DNA from: Gracilibacillus massiliensis
GTDB taxonomy: Bacteria; Bacillota; Bacilli; Bacillales; Amphibacillaceae
Assembly (NCBI RefSeq): GCF_001458115.1
Contig: NZ_CZRP01000013.1
Coordinates: forward strand, 1,116,001-1,180,000
Length of the DNA stretch: 64,000 bases
Reading direction: 5' to 3'
Part shown: piece after piece, positions 36,244 to 43,919 of the stretch
Numbering within the stretch: position 1 is the stretch's first letter
Layout of the letters: the number at the start of each line of letters is the position of its first letter
Made by a program: the position numbers and the translations under genes
The notes under the pieces: generated by a model
The model's input: the letters and a program-made list of their open reading frames with translations, nothing else
Databases searched by the model: none
What the model was told of the DNA's origin: nothing

Positions 36244-36558
36244 TTAATCTAAGTGAAATACTTCTTGATCGATTAGATACATTTTCGGGTCACCTTTTTC
36301 ATCCATTGCCAAAATATCACTCATATATTCTTGCCATTTGCGATTGGCAGGATTTGTTTCTAACTCTTTCATTGCTCGATGGTAATCATCTACTTCCATA
36401 TAAGCATATAATTTGGTGCCATCCATAAAAATACTGTAATTACTAATTCCCACTTCTTTTAAAGCTTTCAATAATTCTGGATGGACTGCCTGGTGTCGTC
36501 TTTTATATTCCTCTTCCGAACCTTCTTTACATTCCATAATAAACATATAACGAGCCAT
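36244..36558 (-). CDS. rhaM: L-rhamnose mutarotase
   Basis: A 104-residue protein of normal RhaM length. It interconverts the anomers of L-rhamnose. Family features are ARYMFIMECKEG, the His-containing RRHQAVHPELLKAL, GISNYSIFMDG, LYAYMEV and the C-terminal MDEKGDPKMYLIDQEVFHLD. The ATG at 36558 follows AAAGGAGGAG; an upstream in-frame ATG has no site. It is first in a two-gene unit with the DeoR regulator. A cre site and a long A/T-rich inverted repeat lie directly upstream. Confidence 0.92.
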   Translation of the reverse strand: MARYMFIMECKEGSEEEYKRRHQAVHPELLKALKEVGISNYSIFMDGTKLYAYMEVDDYHRAMKELETNPANRKWQEYMSDILAMDEKGDPKMYLIDQEVFHLD

Positions 36559-36578
36559 ACCTATCTCCTCCTTTATGA

Positions 36579-36593
36579 TTGGAAACGCATACA
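36579..36593 (+). promoter_or_regulatory. CcpA cre site upstream of rhaM
   Basis: TTGGAAACGCATACA matches the cre consensus WTGNAANCGNWNNCW in full, 21 bp before the rhaM start codon. It fits catabolite repression of rhamnose use. Confidence 0.6.
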
Positions 36594-36608
36594 AATAATT
36601 GTTTTGTT

Positions 36609-36660
36609 TTTATTTGTGTTTGTTTATAGTTTACCACAGATAAAAACAAAAACAAATAAA
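36609..36660. promoter_or_regulatory. Long A/T-rich inverted repeat, candidate DeoR operator
   Basis: TTTATTTGTGTTTGTTT (36609-36625) is mirrored by AAAACAAAAACAAATAAA (36643-36660) across a 17-bp centre. DeoR proteins often bind T/G-rich repeated sites of this kind near promoters. A TATAAA-like -10 on the minus strand lies in the centre. Confidence 0.5.
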
Positions 36661-36719
36661 GAAACTGAGGCACAACATATTCACTCTGTACAAACAAGAA
36701 CGATGTACTATGTATTGTT

Positions 36720-37020
36720 GCGTAATAACTGATGTGGTAATTTTGACATGATATGTGTGTTTAGCAACCGCTACGGCTTGTCCGCTTCCCTTTCCACGGG
36801 TTTTTACCTGAAGATCCACTTTTACAAGCGATCTTTGCTTGGAAAAGTTAGCTGAAGGGAAGAACCACTGCATAGAAAACACTACGAAAGCTTGCTTGAG
36901 TAGATGTTGCACTTGTGCCCGTGGTAAAAGGGAAGTGGGCAGCCAAAGCGGGTGTTAACTAGTTTAAACTATTTCAAAATTACCACTATAGTTTTACTAC
37001 ATAGTATTCTCCTAATGTGA
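36720..37020. repeat. Dispersed composite repeat, copy G (about 300 bp)
   Basis: This lies in the gene-free stretch 36661-37103. The left end is GATGTGGTAATTTTGACATG and the right end TTTCAAAATTACCACTATAG. It holds a CCGCTACGGCTTGTCCGC edge, a hairpin with GATCCACTTTTACAAGC and GCTTGGAAAAGTTAGC, and a right edge AAAAGGGAAGTGGGCAG. The internal stretch 36866-36920 does not match other copies. Confidence 0.75.
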
Positions 37021-37103
37021 AAGAACTTCATAAAATAGTACATTCTAATTATTGTTGATTTTTATTGTCGTTTGGGTTGTTGATTTATCCAATCATTTTT
37101 GTC

Positions 37104-37958
37104 TCAACTTCTGAAAAAGGTCTCTAAATAGTGGTAAACGCCTTGCTGGTCATTGGTGTATTCTGTCTGATCTTTCACTAAACTTTTAATTTGTTCTGTT
37201 GCGTTTTTCATGGCAACAGGATATCCCACATATTTCATCATTGGTATATCATTATTGCTATCTCCAATTGCCATTGTTTCTTTTGGATTAATTTGATAAT
37301 GATCTAATAATGCTTGTATACCTGTTGATTTGTTGACATTTTCCACCATCACTTCTACATTATGAGCAGAAGATGAGGAAGTAGTAAAATCTTTTTGTTT
37401 TTTCATTTCTTCTAATATCCTAATCCATGCTTTCATTGTTTGGTAATCACTATGAAAGCAATACATTTTTGCATACTTTTGTTTTGGTAAGTTTTCCGTC
37501 CACAAAATATCATCCTTGATGGCAGCTTGTCTTTCTAACCATTCACTTATCTCAACTTCTTCAGGTTTAACACCACTGATCAAATGACTCATATAGGGTT
37601 GATCTTGTTTTAAAGCAAGCCTTTCTCCATCATTTGGATGTGCTTCATAGTAAATTTTATTTTCTCTGGCAGACTGTATTACGCTATCCACAAGTCCTGT
37701 GGATAAAGTATGTTCTAATAATTTTTCACCCTCCAGATACGTGATCATACCATTCGCTGTCACAAATCCATCTAATTCTATATTTCTCGGTGCAGAATCA
37801 AAGATCTCATTATACGAACGCCCAGTTACGATAAATATACGAATTCCACGTTTTCGAATCTGTTGAATAATATCTAATGTTTGTTCTGTTAATTGGTTCT
37901 GATTGTTTAGTAGTGTACCATCCATATCTAAACAAATAGCTTTAGGATAAAAAGTCAT
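37104..37958 (-). CDS. Cof-type HAD-superfamily sugar phosphatase
   Basis: A 284-residue HAD hydrolase of the Cof/YbiV class. Motif I is DMDGTLLN near residue 11, motif II VTGRS near 45, the type-IIB cap follows, and motif IV is GDSNNDIPMM near 234. Such enzymes remove phosphate from sugar phosphates or flavin precursors with broad specificity. The gene stands alone between a repeat copy and a VOC dioxygenase gene, so context gives no substrate. Confidence 0.88.
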   Translation of the reverse strand: MTFYPKAICLDMDGTLLNNQNQLTEQTLDIIQQIRKRGIRIFIVTGRSYNEIFDSAPRNIELDGFVTANGMITYLEGEKLLEHTLSTGLVDSVIQSARENKIYYEAHPNDGERLALKQDQPYMSHLISGVKPEEVEISEWLERQAAIKDDILWTENLPKQKYAKMYCFHSDYQTMKAWIRILEEMKKQKDFTTSSSSAHNVEVMVENVNKSTGIQALLDHYQINPKETMAIGDSNNDIPMMKYVGYPVAMKNATEQIKSLVKDQTEYTNDQQGVYHYLETFFRS

Positions 37959-38054
37959 GTATTTGTCCCCCTTAATAGTTAGCAGAATCTATTATAGCAT
38001 GAAGTCATAATTGAAGCAGTTGAAGTATTACTGATGGTTGCAGCTGTATAAAAA

Positions 38055-38080
38055 CAAGCTCACAATAATTTGTGAGCTTG
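38055..38080 (-). terminator. Terminator of the VOC dioxygenase gene
   Basis: The stem CAAGCTCACA / TGTGAGCTTG closes a 6-base loop just past the stop; on the minus strand TTTTTATA follows. Confidence 0.82.
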
Positions 38081-38092
38081 TTGAGGACATTA

Positions 38093-39064
38093 TTATTTGG
38101 ATGTATTAATGGGTTGTAAATTATCTTCAATTTCTTGTCTTTTTTCTTCTAAGAATGGTGGTAACGCGACACTCTCTCCAAGATGATTTACGTCCTCATC
38201 TGTAGCGAAGCCTGGTCCATCTGTCGCTAATTCGATTAAAATGCCGTTTGGTTCACGAAAATAGAGCGATTGAAAATAGTATCGATCTACTATACCTGAA
38301 TTAGGTAGTCTCTCCTTGCTAATTTTATCCCGCCAATCAGCAAGTTCCTGTTCATCAGCAACACGGAAGGCGACATGATGTACACTACCTCGGCCAGGTC
38401 GTTCTTTTGATACATCCTTTTGCACTTCTACATGTACTTCTGCACCTGTGCCACCTTGGCCTGTTTCAAAAACTTGAACATCTGGTTGTCCTTTTTCATA
38501 ACTTTGATATGAGCCGCTTTGACGAAAACCTAAGATATCTTGCAATACGCGTTTGGTTGGCGCTAAATCTGGCACAGTTAATCGTACAGGTCCTAAACCT
38601 GTAATCCCATATTCCTGTGGAACTGTACTTTTATCCCATGGCATCCCTGCCTCTACTCCTTGATTCGATTGATCGGAAACCAGTACCATTCGCTGTCCTT
38701 CATGATCTTGAAAAGGCAATACTTTTCGGTTAAATTGGTCAGAAATACCATCGTGAACAACATCGAATTGATCCAATCGTTGCTCCCAATACTGTAGTGC
38801 TTGATCATTTGCTACTCTTAACGATGTAAACGAAATGCTATTATTTCCTGGATATGTGTGGCCCGCTCCTTTAATTTCAAAAAAAGTTAAGTCTGTACCA
38901 GGGCGACCGACTTCATCTGCGTAAAATAGATGATACATACTTGGATCATCCTGATTAACCGTTTTTTTTACTAATCGCATCCCTAATAGATCTGTATAAA
39001 AATCATAATTTTTTTGTGCATTAGCTGTAATAGCTGAAACATGATGGATTCCTTTTAGCTCCAT
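38093..39064 (-). CDS. Ring-cleaving dioxygenase, VOC family (MhqO/MhqE-like)
   Basis: A 323-residue two-domain glyoxalase/dioxygenase protein. The N-terminal half starts GIHHVSAITANAQKNYDFYTD and the second half has GSVHHVAFRV and ILIELATDGPGF, which supply His and Glu metal ligands. B. subtilis relatives (MhqA, MhqE, MhqO) are induced by quinones and hydroquinones. The gene has its own terminator and no MarR-type regulator beside it, so quinone detoxification is an inference from family only. Confidence 0.87.
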   Translation of the reverse strand: MELKGIHHVSAITANAQKNYDFYTDLLGMRLVKKTVNQDDPSMYHLFYADEVGRPGTDLTFFEIKGAGHTYPGNNSISFTSLRVANDQALQYWEQRLDQFDVVHDGISDQFNRKVLPFQDHEGQRMVLVSDQSNQGVEAGMPWDKSTVPQEYGITGLGPVRLTVPDLAPTKRVLQDILGFRQSGSYQSYEKGQPDVQVFETGQGGTGAEVHVEVQKDVSKERPGRGSVHHVAFRVADEQELADWRDKISKERLPNSGIVDRYYFQSLYFREPNGILIELATDGPGFATDEDVNHLGESVALPPFLEEKRQEIEDNLQPINTSK

Positions 39065-39157
39065 TTGTTATCCTCCTCGTTTACCAAAGATGTTAATTCT
39101 ATTATATACGATTGATTATCTCGAATCCAAGATAAAGAGAGCTTTCTATTACTATTC

Positions 39158-39185
39158 TTGACTTTTCCGTGTTATTTGGTAAAAT
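39158..39185 (+). promoter_or_regulatory. Promoter of the TPP riboswitch-thiW unit
   Basis: A -35 box TTGACT (39158-39163) and a -10 box TAAAAT (39180-39185) are 16 bp apart, about 30 bp before the riboswitch. Confidence 0.6.
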
Positions 39186-39212
39186 CTTTGTAAGTTAATA
39201 CGTGTATTCACT

Positions 39213-39307
39213 ACTAGGGGTGCCTATCAGTATAGGCTGAGAGGAAAGCGCTAAAAAGCTTTTCAACTCTTAAGGACCTGATCTGGTTTATGCCAGCGGA
39301 GGGAAGT
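39213..39307 (+). promoter_or_regulatory. TPP riboswitch (THI element)
   Basis: The conserved thi-box parts are all present in order: GGGGTGCC (39217), GGCTGAGAGG (39235), the variable P3 stem AAAGCGC...AAAGCTTTT, then GGACCTGATCTGG and CCAGCGGAGGGAAG. A terminator hairpin follows before thiW, so TPP binding should stop transcription. Confidence 0.93.
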
Positions 39308-39331
39308 AGCTAAACTACTAACATGGTATAG

Positions 39332-39366
39332 CCAGGTCCTTTTTTTAAAGGATCTGGTTTTTCTTT
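39332..39366 (+). terminator. Riboswitch expression-platform terminator
   Basis: The stem CCAGGTCCTTT / AAAGGATCTGG is followed by TTTTTCTTTT. It lies between the TPP aptamer and thiW and is the likely TPP-controlled terminator. Confidence 0.85.
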
Positions 39367-39416
39367 TCTCCTCGAAGGTCATGATTACACATTATTTTCA
39401 AAAAGGAGGAAAAAGA

Positions 39417-39917
39417 ATGAATCGCACATTATTATTAACCACAATGGCTGTTTTTATTGCAATTGGTACAATTGGTTCGCAGTTCTTGTGGTTTCCGACT
39501 GGAATTGCTAAAGCATATCCTGTCCAACACGCTGTAAATGTAATGGCAGCTGTAACACTAGGACCAATTCCAGCTGTAATTATTGCCTTTATTATTGGTT
39601 TATTGCGAAATTTATTAGGACTCGGTACATTATTAGCTTTTCCAGGAGGAATGGTTGGCGCACTTCTTGCTGGAGTATTATATCAATGGACAAAAAAGCG
39701 TACATTAGCTGGGGTAGGTGAAATTATTGGAACTGGTGTGATTGGAGCATTATTATCCGTACCATACGCAAAAATTTTAATGGATACACCTGTTGGAGCT
39801 CTTGCTTTCTTACCTGGGTTTCTCGTCAGTAGTGTTACTGGAGCAATTATTGGTTTATTAATTTTATCCAGAGTAAAAAATACTTCAATCATGCAACAAG
39901 CGGTTTCGAACAAATAA
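39417..39917 (+). CDS. thiW: ECF transporter substrate component ThiW
   Basis: A 166-residue membrane protein with about five or six hydrophobic segments, matching the ThiW family (LLLTTMAVFIAIGTIG, FPTGIAKAYPVQHAVNVMAAV, GTLLAFPGGMVGALLAGVLY). ThiW is the S component for the thiamine precursor hydroxyethylthiazole and uses the shared ECF module encoded elsewhere. The ATG at 39417 follows AAAAGGAGGA. It is the only gene behind the TPP riboswitch, so its supply role is controlled by thiamine status. Confidence 0.92.
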   Translation: MNRTLLLTTMAVFIAIGTIGSQFLWFPTGIAKAYPVQHAVNVMAAVTLGPIPAVIIAFIIGLLRNLLGLGTLLAFPGGMVGALLAGVLYQWTKKRTLAGVGEIIGTGVIGALLSVPYAKILMDTPVGALAFLPGFLVSSVTGAIIGLLILSRVKNTSIMQQAVSNK

Positions 39918-39918
39918 C

Positions 39919-39950
39919 AAAAAGCGACCATGATGATATGGTCGCTTTTT
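39919..39950. terminator. Bidirectional terminator between thiW and ferredoxin genes
   Basis: The stem AAAAAGCGACCAT / ATGGTCGCTTTTT has A- and T-runs on both sides and serves both converging genes. Confidence 0.9.
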
Positions 39951-39951
39951 G

Positions 39952-40191
39952 CTAATCATTACCAAAGAATGCTTCGGCTTTTTCCAAATATACTTCTTGA
40001 TCTGGTGTAAGATCATATTCTTCTTCGATTGCGTCAACCGGGCAAACTGCCATACAAGCACCACAATCGATACATACATCTGGATCTATATAAAATTGAT
40101 CTGGACCTTCCTCAATACAATCTACTGGACAAACCGTTGTACATTCTCCAGACTTCTCCATCTGACACGGTTCTGTTATAACAAATGCCAT
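39952..40191 (-). CDS. Ferredoxin with [3Fe-4S] and [4Fe-4S] sites
   Basis: A 79-residue 7Fe-type ferredoxin. Cysteines at 9, 17 and 21 in the CX7CX3CP pattern and the CIDCGACMAVCP motif at 40-50 are as in Bacillus 7Fe ferredoxins. It serves as a small cytoplasmic electron carrier. The ATG at 40191 follows AGGGGG by eight bases; an ATG two codons upstream is too close to that site. It stands alone. Confidence 0.93.
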   Translation of the reverse strand: MAFVITEPCQMEKSGECTTVCPVDCIEEGPDQFYIDPDVCIDCGACMAVCPVDAIEEEYDLTPDQEVYLEKAEAFFGND

Positions 40192-40373
40192 TCTCATATC
40201 CCCCTAGATAGTTTCGAACTACCTTATAGAATAAAGCATTCTCGACAAAAAATGCAAGTGTTTCAGCCTATTATTTAATCATAATATATTTTGGTGGGTT
40301 TAATTTAAAGTAATAGCTATTAAGGAAGCATAATTTATTTTGTATTTGATCACTTATGTGTTCATATGTCATT

Positions 40374-40510
40374 CTTCACGGGAATTGCCTTTCTCTTAAC
40401 GGGAATTCTCCTCCTGTAGACGGGAATTATATCGTAGTTGACGGGAAAAAAGGTTAATTCCCGTCAAGCGCAGCCTATTTCCCGTCTACAGCTTCACTAT
40501 TCCCGTGAAG
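40374..40510. repeat. 21-bp-periodic inverted repeat array I (4 + 3 cores)
   Basis: Four ACGGGAA cores (ACGGG at 40378, 40399, 40420, 40441) are spaced exactly 21 bp, then three inverted CCCGT cores (40460, 40481, 40502), also 21 bp apart. The centre-to-centre step is 19 bp. Three-base tags pair in nested order: TTC/GAA outermost, TAG/CTA, TTG/CAA innermost. The array can fold into a long hairpin. It lies between the ferredoxin and AKR genes; the rest of 40192-40583 holds only the AKR terminator. Confidence 0.85.
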
Positions 40511-40544
40511 AACCGAATAAGCGGATTTAGTGATTTTGTGACGT

Positions 40545-40578
40545 TAAAAAGTATCTAGCTGAATGCTAGATACTTTTA
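40545..40578 (-). terminator. Terminator of the AKR gene
   Basis: The stem AAAAGTATCTAGC / GCTAGATACTTTT with a 5-base loop lies directly after the stop codon. Confidence 0.85.
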
Positions 40579-40583
40579 GTCTG

Positions 40584-41423
40584 TTACCTTTTATTAAAAG
40601 TATCTGGATCAGGTCCGATACGTTCATCTTTATTCATGTCTGCAATCAGCTTCATTTCTTCGTCCGTTAATTCAAAATCAAAAACATCTGCATTATCATG
40701 AATACGATGCTGCTTAACCGACTTCGGAATCGTTACAACACCTTGTTGGAGATCCCAACGCAAAATGACTTGAGCTGTTGACTTTCCATGACGTTTTGCA
40801 ATATCGGTTAAGGTTGGATCCGCTAAGACTTGACCTTGTTTTAATGGAGACCATGCCTCAAGTTGAATATTATGCTGTTTACAAAACGCATGTAAGCTTT
40901 CTTGCTGAAGATGTGGATGGTATTCTACTTGATTCACCATTGGTACGACTTCAGCTTCTTTTAATAAATCTTCTATATGATGTTCATTAAAGTTACTGAC
41001 ACCAATTGCACGGATTTTACCATCCTTATATAACTTCTCCATCGCTTTCCATGCTTCTTTATATTTGTTTTGCTCAGGAACTGGCCAATGGATGAGATAG
41101 AGATCCAAATATTCTAAACCTAATTTGTCTAAACTTGTTTGAAGAGCTTGTAGAGCATCATCATATGCTTGATCTGCATTCCATAATTTTGAGGTAATAA
41201 ATAACTCCTCGCGGGGAATGCCAGAATCTTTGATCGCCTTACCTACACCTTCTTCATTTTTATAAATTGCTGCCGTGTCAATGCTTTTATAACCGTGTTC
41301 TAAGGCCCATTTAACCGAATTATAAACCTCTTCACCGTCTTCTACTTGAAAAACACCAAGACCGAACCATGGCATTTTCACGCCATTATGCAATGTTGTT
41401 GTTGATTGTAGATTGTTTACCAA
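40584..41423 (-). CDS. Aldo/keto reductase (YvgN/2,5-diketogluconate reductase-like)
   Basis: A 279-residue AKR with the tetrad Asp/Tyr in SIDTAAIYKNEEGVG, Lys in ITSKLWN and His in YLIHWPVP. The C-terminal VTIPKSVKQHRIHDNADVFDF binds NADPH. Close relatives reduce glyoxal, methylglyoxal or keto sugars. It is monocistronic, with its own terminator, 59 bp after helD on the same strand. The natural substrate is not indicated by context. Confidence 0.9.
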   Translation of the reverse strand: MVNNLQSTTTLHNGVKMPWFGLGVFQVEDGEEVYNSVKWALEHGYKSIDTAAIYKNEEGVGKAIKDSGIPREELFITSKLWNADQAYDDALQALQTSLDKLGLEYLDLYLIHWPVPEQNKYKEAWKAMEKLYKDGKIRAIGVSNFNEHHIEDLLKEAEVVPMVNQVEYHPHLQQESLHAFCKQHNIQLEAWSPLKQGQVLADPTLTDIAKRHGKSTAQVILRWDLQQGVVTIPKSVKQHRIHDNADVFDFELTDEEMKLIADMNKDERIGPDPDTFNKR

Positions 41424-41482
41424 AATAATTCCTCCTTGATTACTTTTACTGTACTATGTCATTTTCCCTGAATACTACTATT

Positions 41483-43849
41483 TTAATCATGATTTATTAA
41501 AATCTGATGGATCTTATAGTGTTTGTATTGGGAAAGGGCTGCATTTTTAATAAACTTACTTGGCTCCCCGATTGAAAATAATGAGAGCTCATGCATTGCT
41601 CTAGTACATGCTGTATAGAATAAGTTACGTTCTAACTCATCATGAAAATTACGGTCTGAAGCATCAACAATGATAACCGCATCAAATTCTATTCCTTTTG
41701 CAAGGTAAGCAGGTATTACCACGATACCTTTGCCAAAGATATGGGTTTCCTGTGTGATTAATTCGATTTCCAAGCGATCTTTCATTTGATGATAGATTGC
41801 TTTACATTCTCCAAGTGTTTTCCCTATGAGAGCAATCGTTTCATGACCTTGCTGCTGATAGTATTCGATTTGTTCAATAATTTTTTCATTTGCTATTTCT
41901 TGTTGCTCTACTTCTAGCAAAGTTGGTAGGTTACCTTCCCTTTCAAAAGGTTCAATTAATTCGCCATTAGGCATAAAGGATTTTGTGAATTGAACGATCG
42001 GTTTAGTAGAGCGATAACTTCTGGTTAAGACGATTTTTTCATGTTTTTCTTGCCACTTATCTGACAATAATGTTTCATCTTTTAAAGCATGCGCATAGAT
42101 AGCTTGATTAATATCTCCCAATAATGTCATACGACTGACTGGGAACATTTTTTTCATTAACGAAAACTGGAAAGGGGTATAATCTTGTGCTTCATCGACA
42201 AACAAATGTTGAATCGCTCTTTGGGCATCAAATCCTAAAATACTTTTTTCAAAATAAATATAAGCTGGCGCATCTTCCCACGTTAAAAATTTTCGTTTTA
42301 AATCTTCGTCCGTTATTCGACATATTTCTTCCCATTCACTCGGTAATGATTCACTGGCATTAGCTGACCAATTCGCATTAGAAAATAGCTGACGAAATGT
42401 TTTTAAAGGATCAACAAATGCTAATTGCTTCACCTTTTTCCGTAAAGGACGAAGGCGCCATGCGACTACCCGCTTCCGCAATAGTTCTTCTTCACGATCA
42501 TAATCATTAAAGGAATCTTCCGAAAAACGATTTTCTTCTTGCAATGTCTGATGGACATCTACATAGTCTGCCTTATCCAATAATTCACTTTCTTCTAATA
42601 CCCAATCTTTCTCTCTTTCGATATGTTCTAATTTCTTTAATTGATATAAAATCCAGTTTGCCACTTTTTCTAACCGATCAGGGATTGATAGGTTTTGTTC
42701 TGTTTGATAAAAATATTTCTTAATCGTTTCCTTTGGTATCACCGTTTTTCCTCTAAACGTGATGTTACGAAACACTAATCCCTTTTTAGACAGCATAGCT
42801 AAGAAATGATCAATCACTTCCTTATAAGCGAGACTTGCTTTATAATGCATTGCTTCTACTCTTGCTTGATATCTTTCATCTTGTTTCTGTAAATAAAATT
42901 CCATTTGCTCAAATGGTGTTTCCAAACGAAAGCTATCGTCTAATTGACGGTGTAAATACTGATAAAATGTCATTTGTTGCATGTTATCCTCACCAAGTTC
43001 TGGCAGGACTGTGGCAACGTAACTATTGAATAACGGGTTTGGTGAAAAAAGCACAATTTGTTCTGAGGTCAACGTTTCTCTGTAACGGTATAATAAATAC
43101 GCCACTCGTTGCAAAGCTGCAGACGTTTTTCCGCTACCAGCTACACCTTGAACAATCAGTACTTTCGCTTTTTCATTACGAATAATCTGATTTTGTTCCC
43201 TTTGAATGGTTGATACGATACTCTTCATTTTAGTATTGGCTTGATTTCCTAATACAGATTGTAATAAGTGGTCGCCAATTGTTAAGCCCGTATCAAACAT
43301 TCCCTTTAATTCACCATTTCGTATCATATATTGACGTTTTAATGTTATTTCCCCGGAAATATTTTCGTCAATTGTGTCATAACTTGCTGGTCCTGGTGGA
43401 AAATCGTAATACATACTCGAAATCGGTGCTCGCCAGTCATAGACAAGGAAATTTTCATCATTCTCATCCATTACGGATGCCAAACCAATATATATTGGTT
43501 GTTCCGTCGATTCATTTTTTTCTTTAAAATCGATTCTTCCGAAATATGGCTTTTCTTTTAATCGATTTAAAATGTCTAATCGCTCACTAATTTGTCCATG
43601 ACTTCTTTCACGTTCTGAAAGAAATTCTGCTTGTTGTTTTATACTAGCTTCTGTTTCTATTTTATCGTCCATTTCTTCTATATTTACGGTGACATCTTCC
43701 CAAAAGTCACGCCTAATATCAATGACATCTTCTTTTAAATGCTTAACCCGGGATCTTAATGCCGTCATTTTTTTCGTTATTTCTTGTACTACATCTGTTA
43801 CGCGTTTCTTTTCGTGTTGCCAGTCTTTATCCTCTTGACTGTCTGTCAC
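41483..43849 (-). CDS. helD: RNA polymerase recycling helicase-like protein HelD
   Basis: A 788-residue UvrD/Rep-like ATPase of the HelD type. HelD enters stalled RNA polymerase and releases nucleic acid. Features are an N-terminal coiled-coil arm with DFWEDVTVNIEEMDDKI, PYFGRIDF, the 1A domain with Walker A GVAGSGKTSAAL near 236, a HelD-specific insertion, and HLFVDEAQDYTPFQ, LTRSYRST and KGIEFDAVIIVDA. The GTG at 43849 is preferred because GGAGGTGG lies five bases before it; an ATG five codons upstream overlaps that site. Confidence 0.9.
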   Translation of the reverse strand: MTDSQEDKDWQHEKKRVTDVVQEITKKMTALRSRVKHLKEDVIDIRRDFWEDVTVNIEEMDDKIETEASIKQQAEFLSERERSHGQISERLDILNRLKEKPYFGRIDFKEKNESTEQPIYIGLASVMDENDENFLVYDWRAPISSMYYDFPPGPASYDTIDENISGEITLKRQYMIRNGELKGMFDTGLTIGDHLLQSVLGNQANTKMKSIVSTIQREQNQIIRNEKAKVLIVQGVAGSGKTSAALQRVAYLLYRYRETLTSEQIVLFSPNPLFNSYVATVLPELGEDNMQQMTFYQYLHRQLDDSFRLETPFEQMEFYLQKQDERYQARVEAMHYKASLAYKEVIDHFLAMLSKKGLVFRNITFRGKTVIPKETIKKYFYQTEQNLSIPDRLEKVANWILYQLKKLEHIEREKDWVLEESELLDKADYVDVHQTLQEENRFSEDSFNDYDREEELLRKRVVAWRLRPLRKKVKQLAFVDPLKTFRQLFSNANWSANASESLPSEWEEICRITDEDLKRKFLTWEDAPAYIYFEKSILGFDAQRAIQHLFVDEAQDYTPFQFSLMKKMFPVSRMTLLGDINQAIYAHALKDETLLSDKWQEKHEKIVLTRSYRSTKPIVQFTKSFMPNGELIEPFEREGNLPTLLEVEQQEIANEKIIEQIEYYQQQGHETIALIGKTLGECKAIYHQMKDRLEIELITQETHIFGKGIVVIPAYLAKGIEFDAVIIVDASDRNFHDELERNLFYTACTRAMHELSLFSIGEPSKFIKNAALSQYKHYKIHQILINHD

Positions 43850-43919
43850 TGATTCCACCTCCATGACATCTATCTGTTGTTATATAGTATATTCCAAAAA
43901 TTTAAAACTATATGATTTG

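Noticed and set aside
40374-40510. Possible CRISPR array
   Set aside because: The repeated part is only about 10 bp at a 21-bp period, the second half is inverted, and no cas genes are present.
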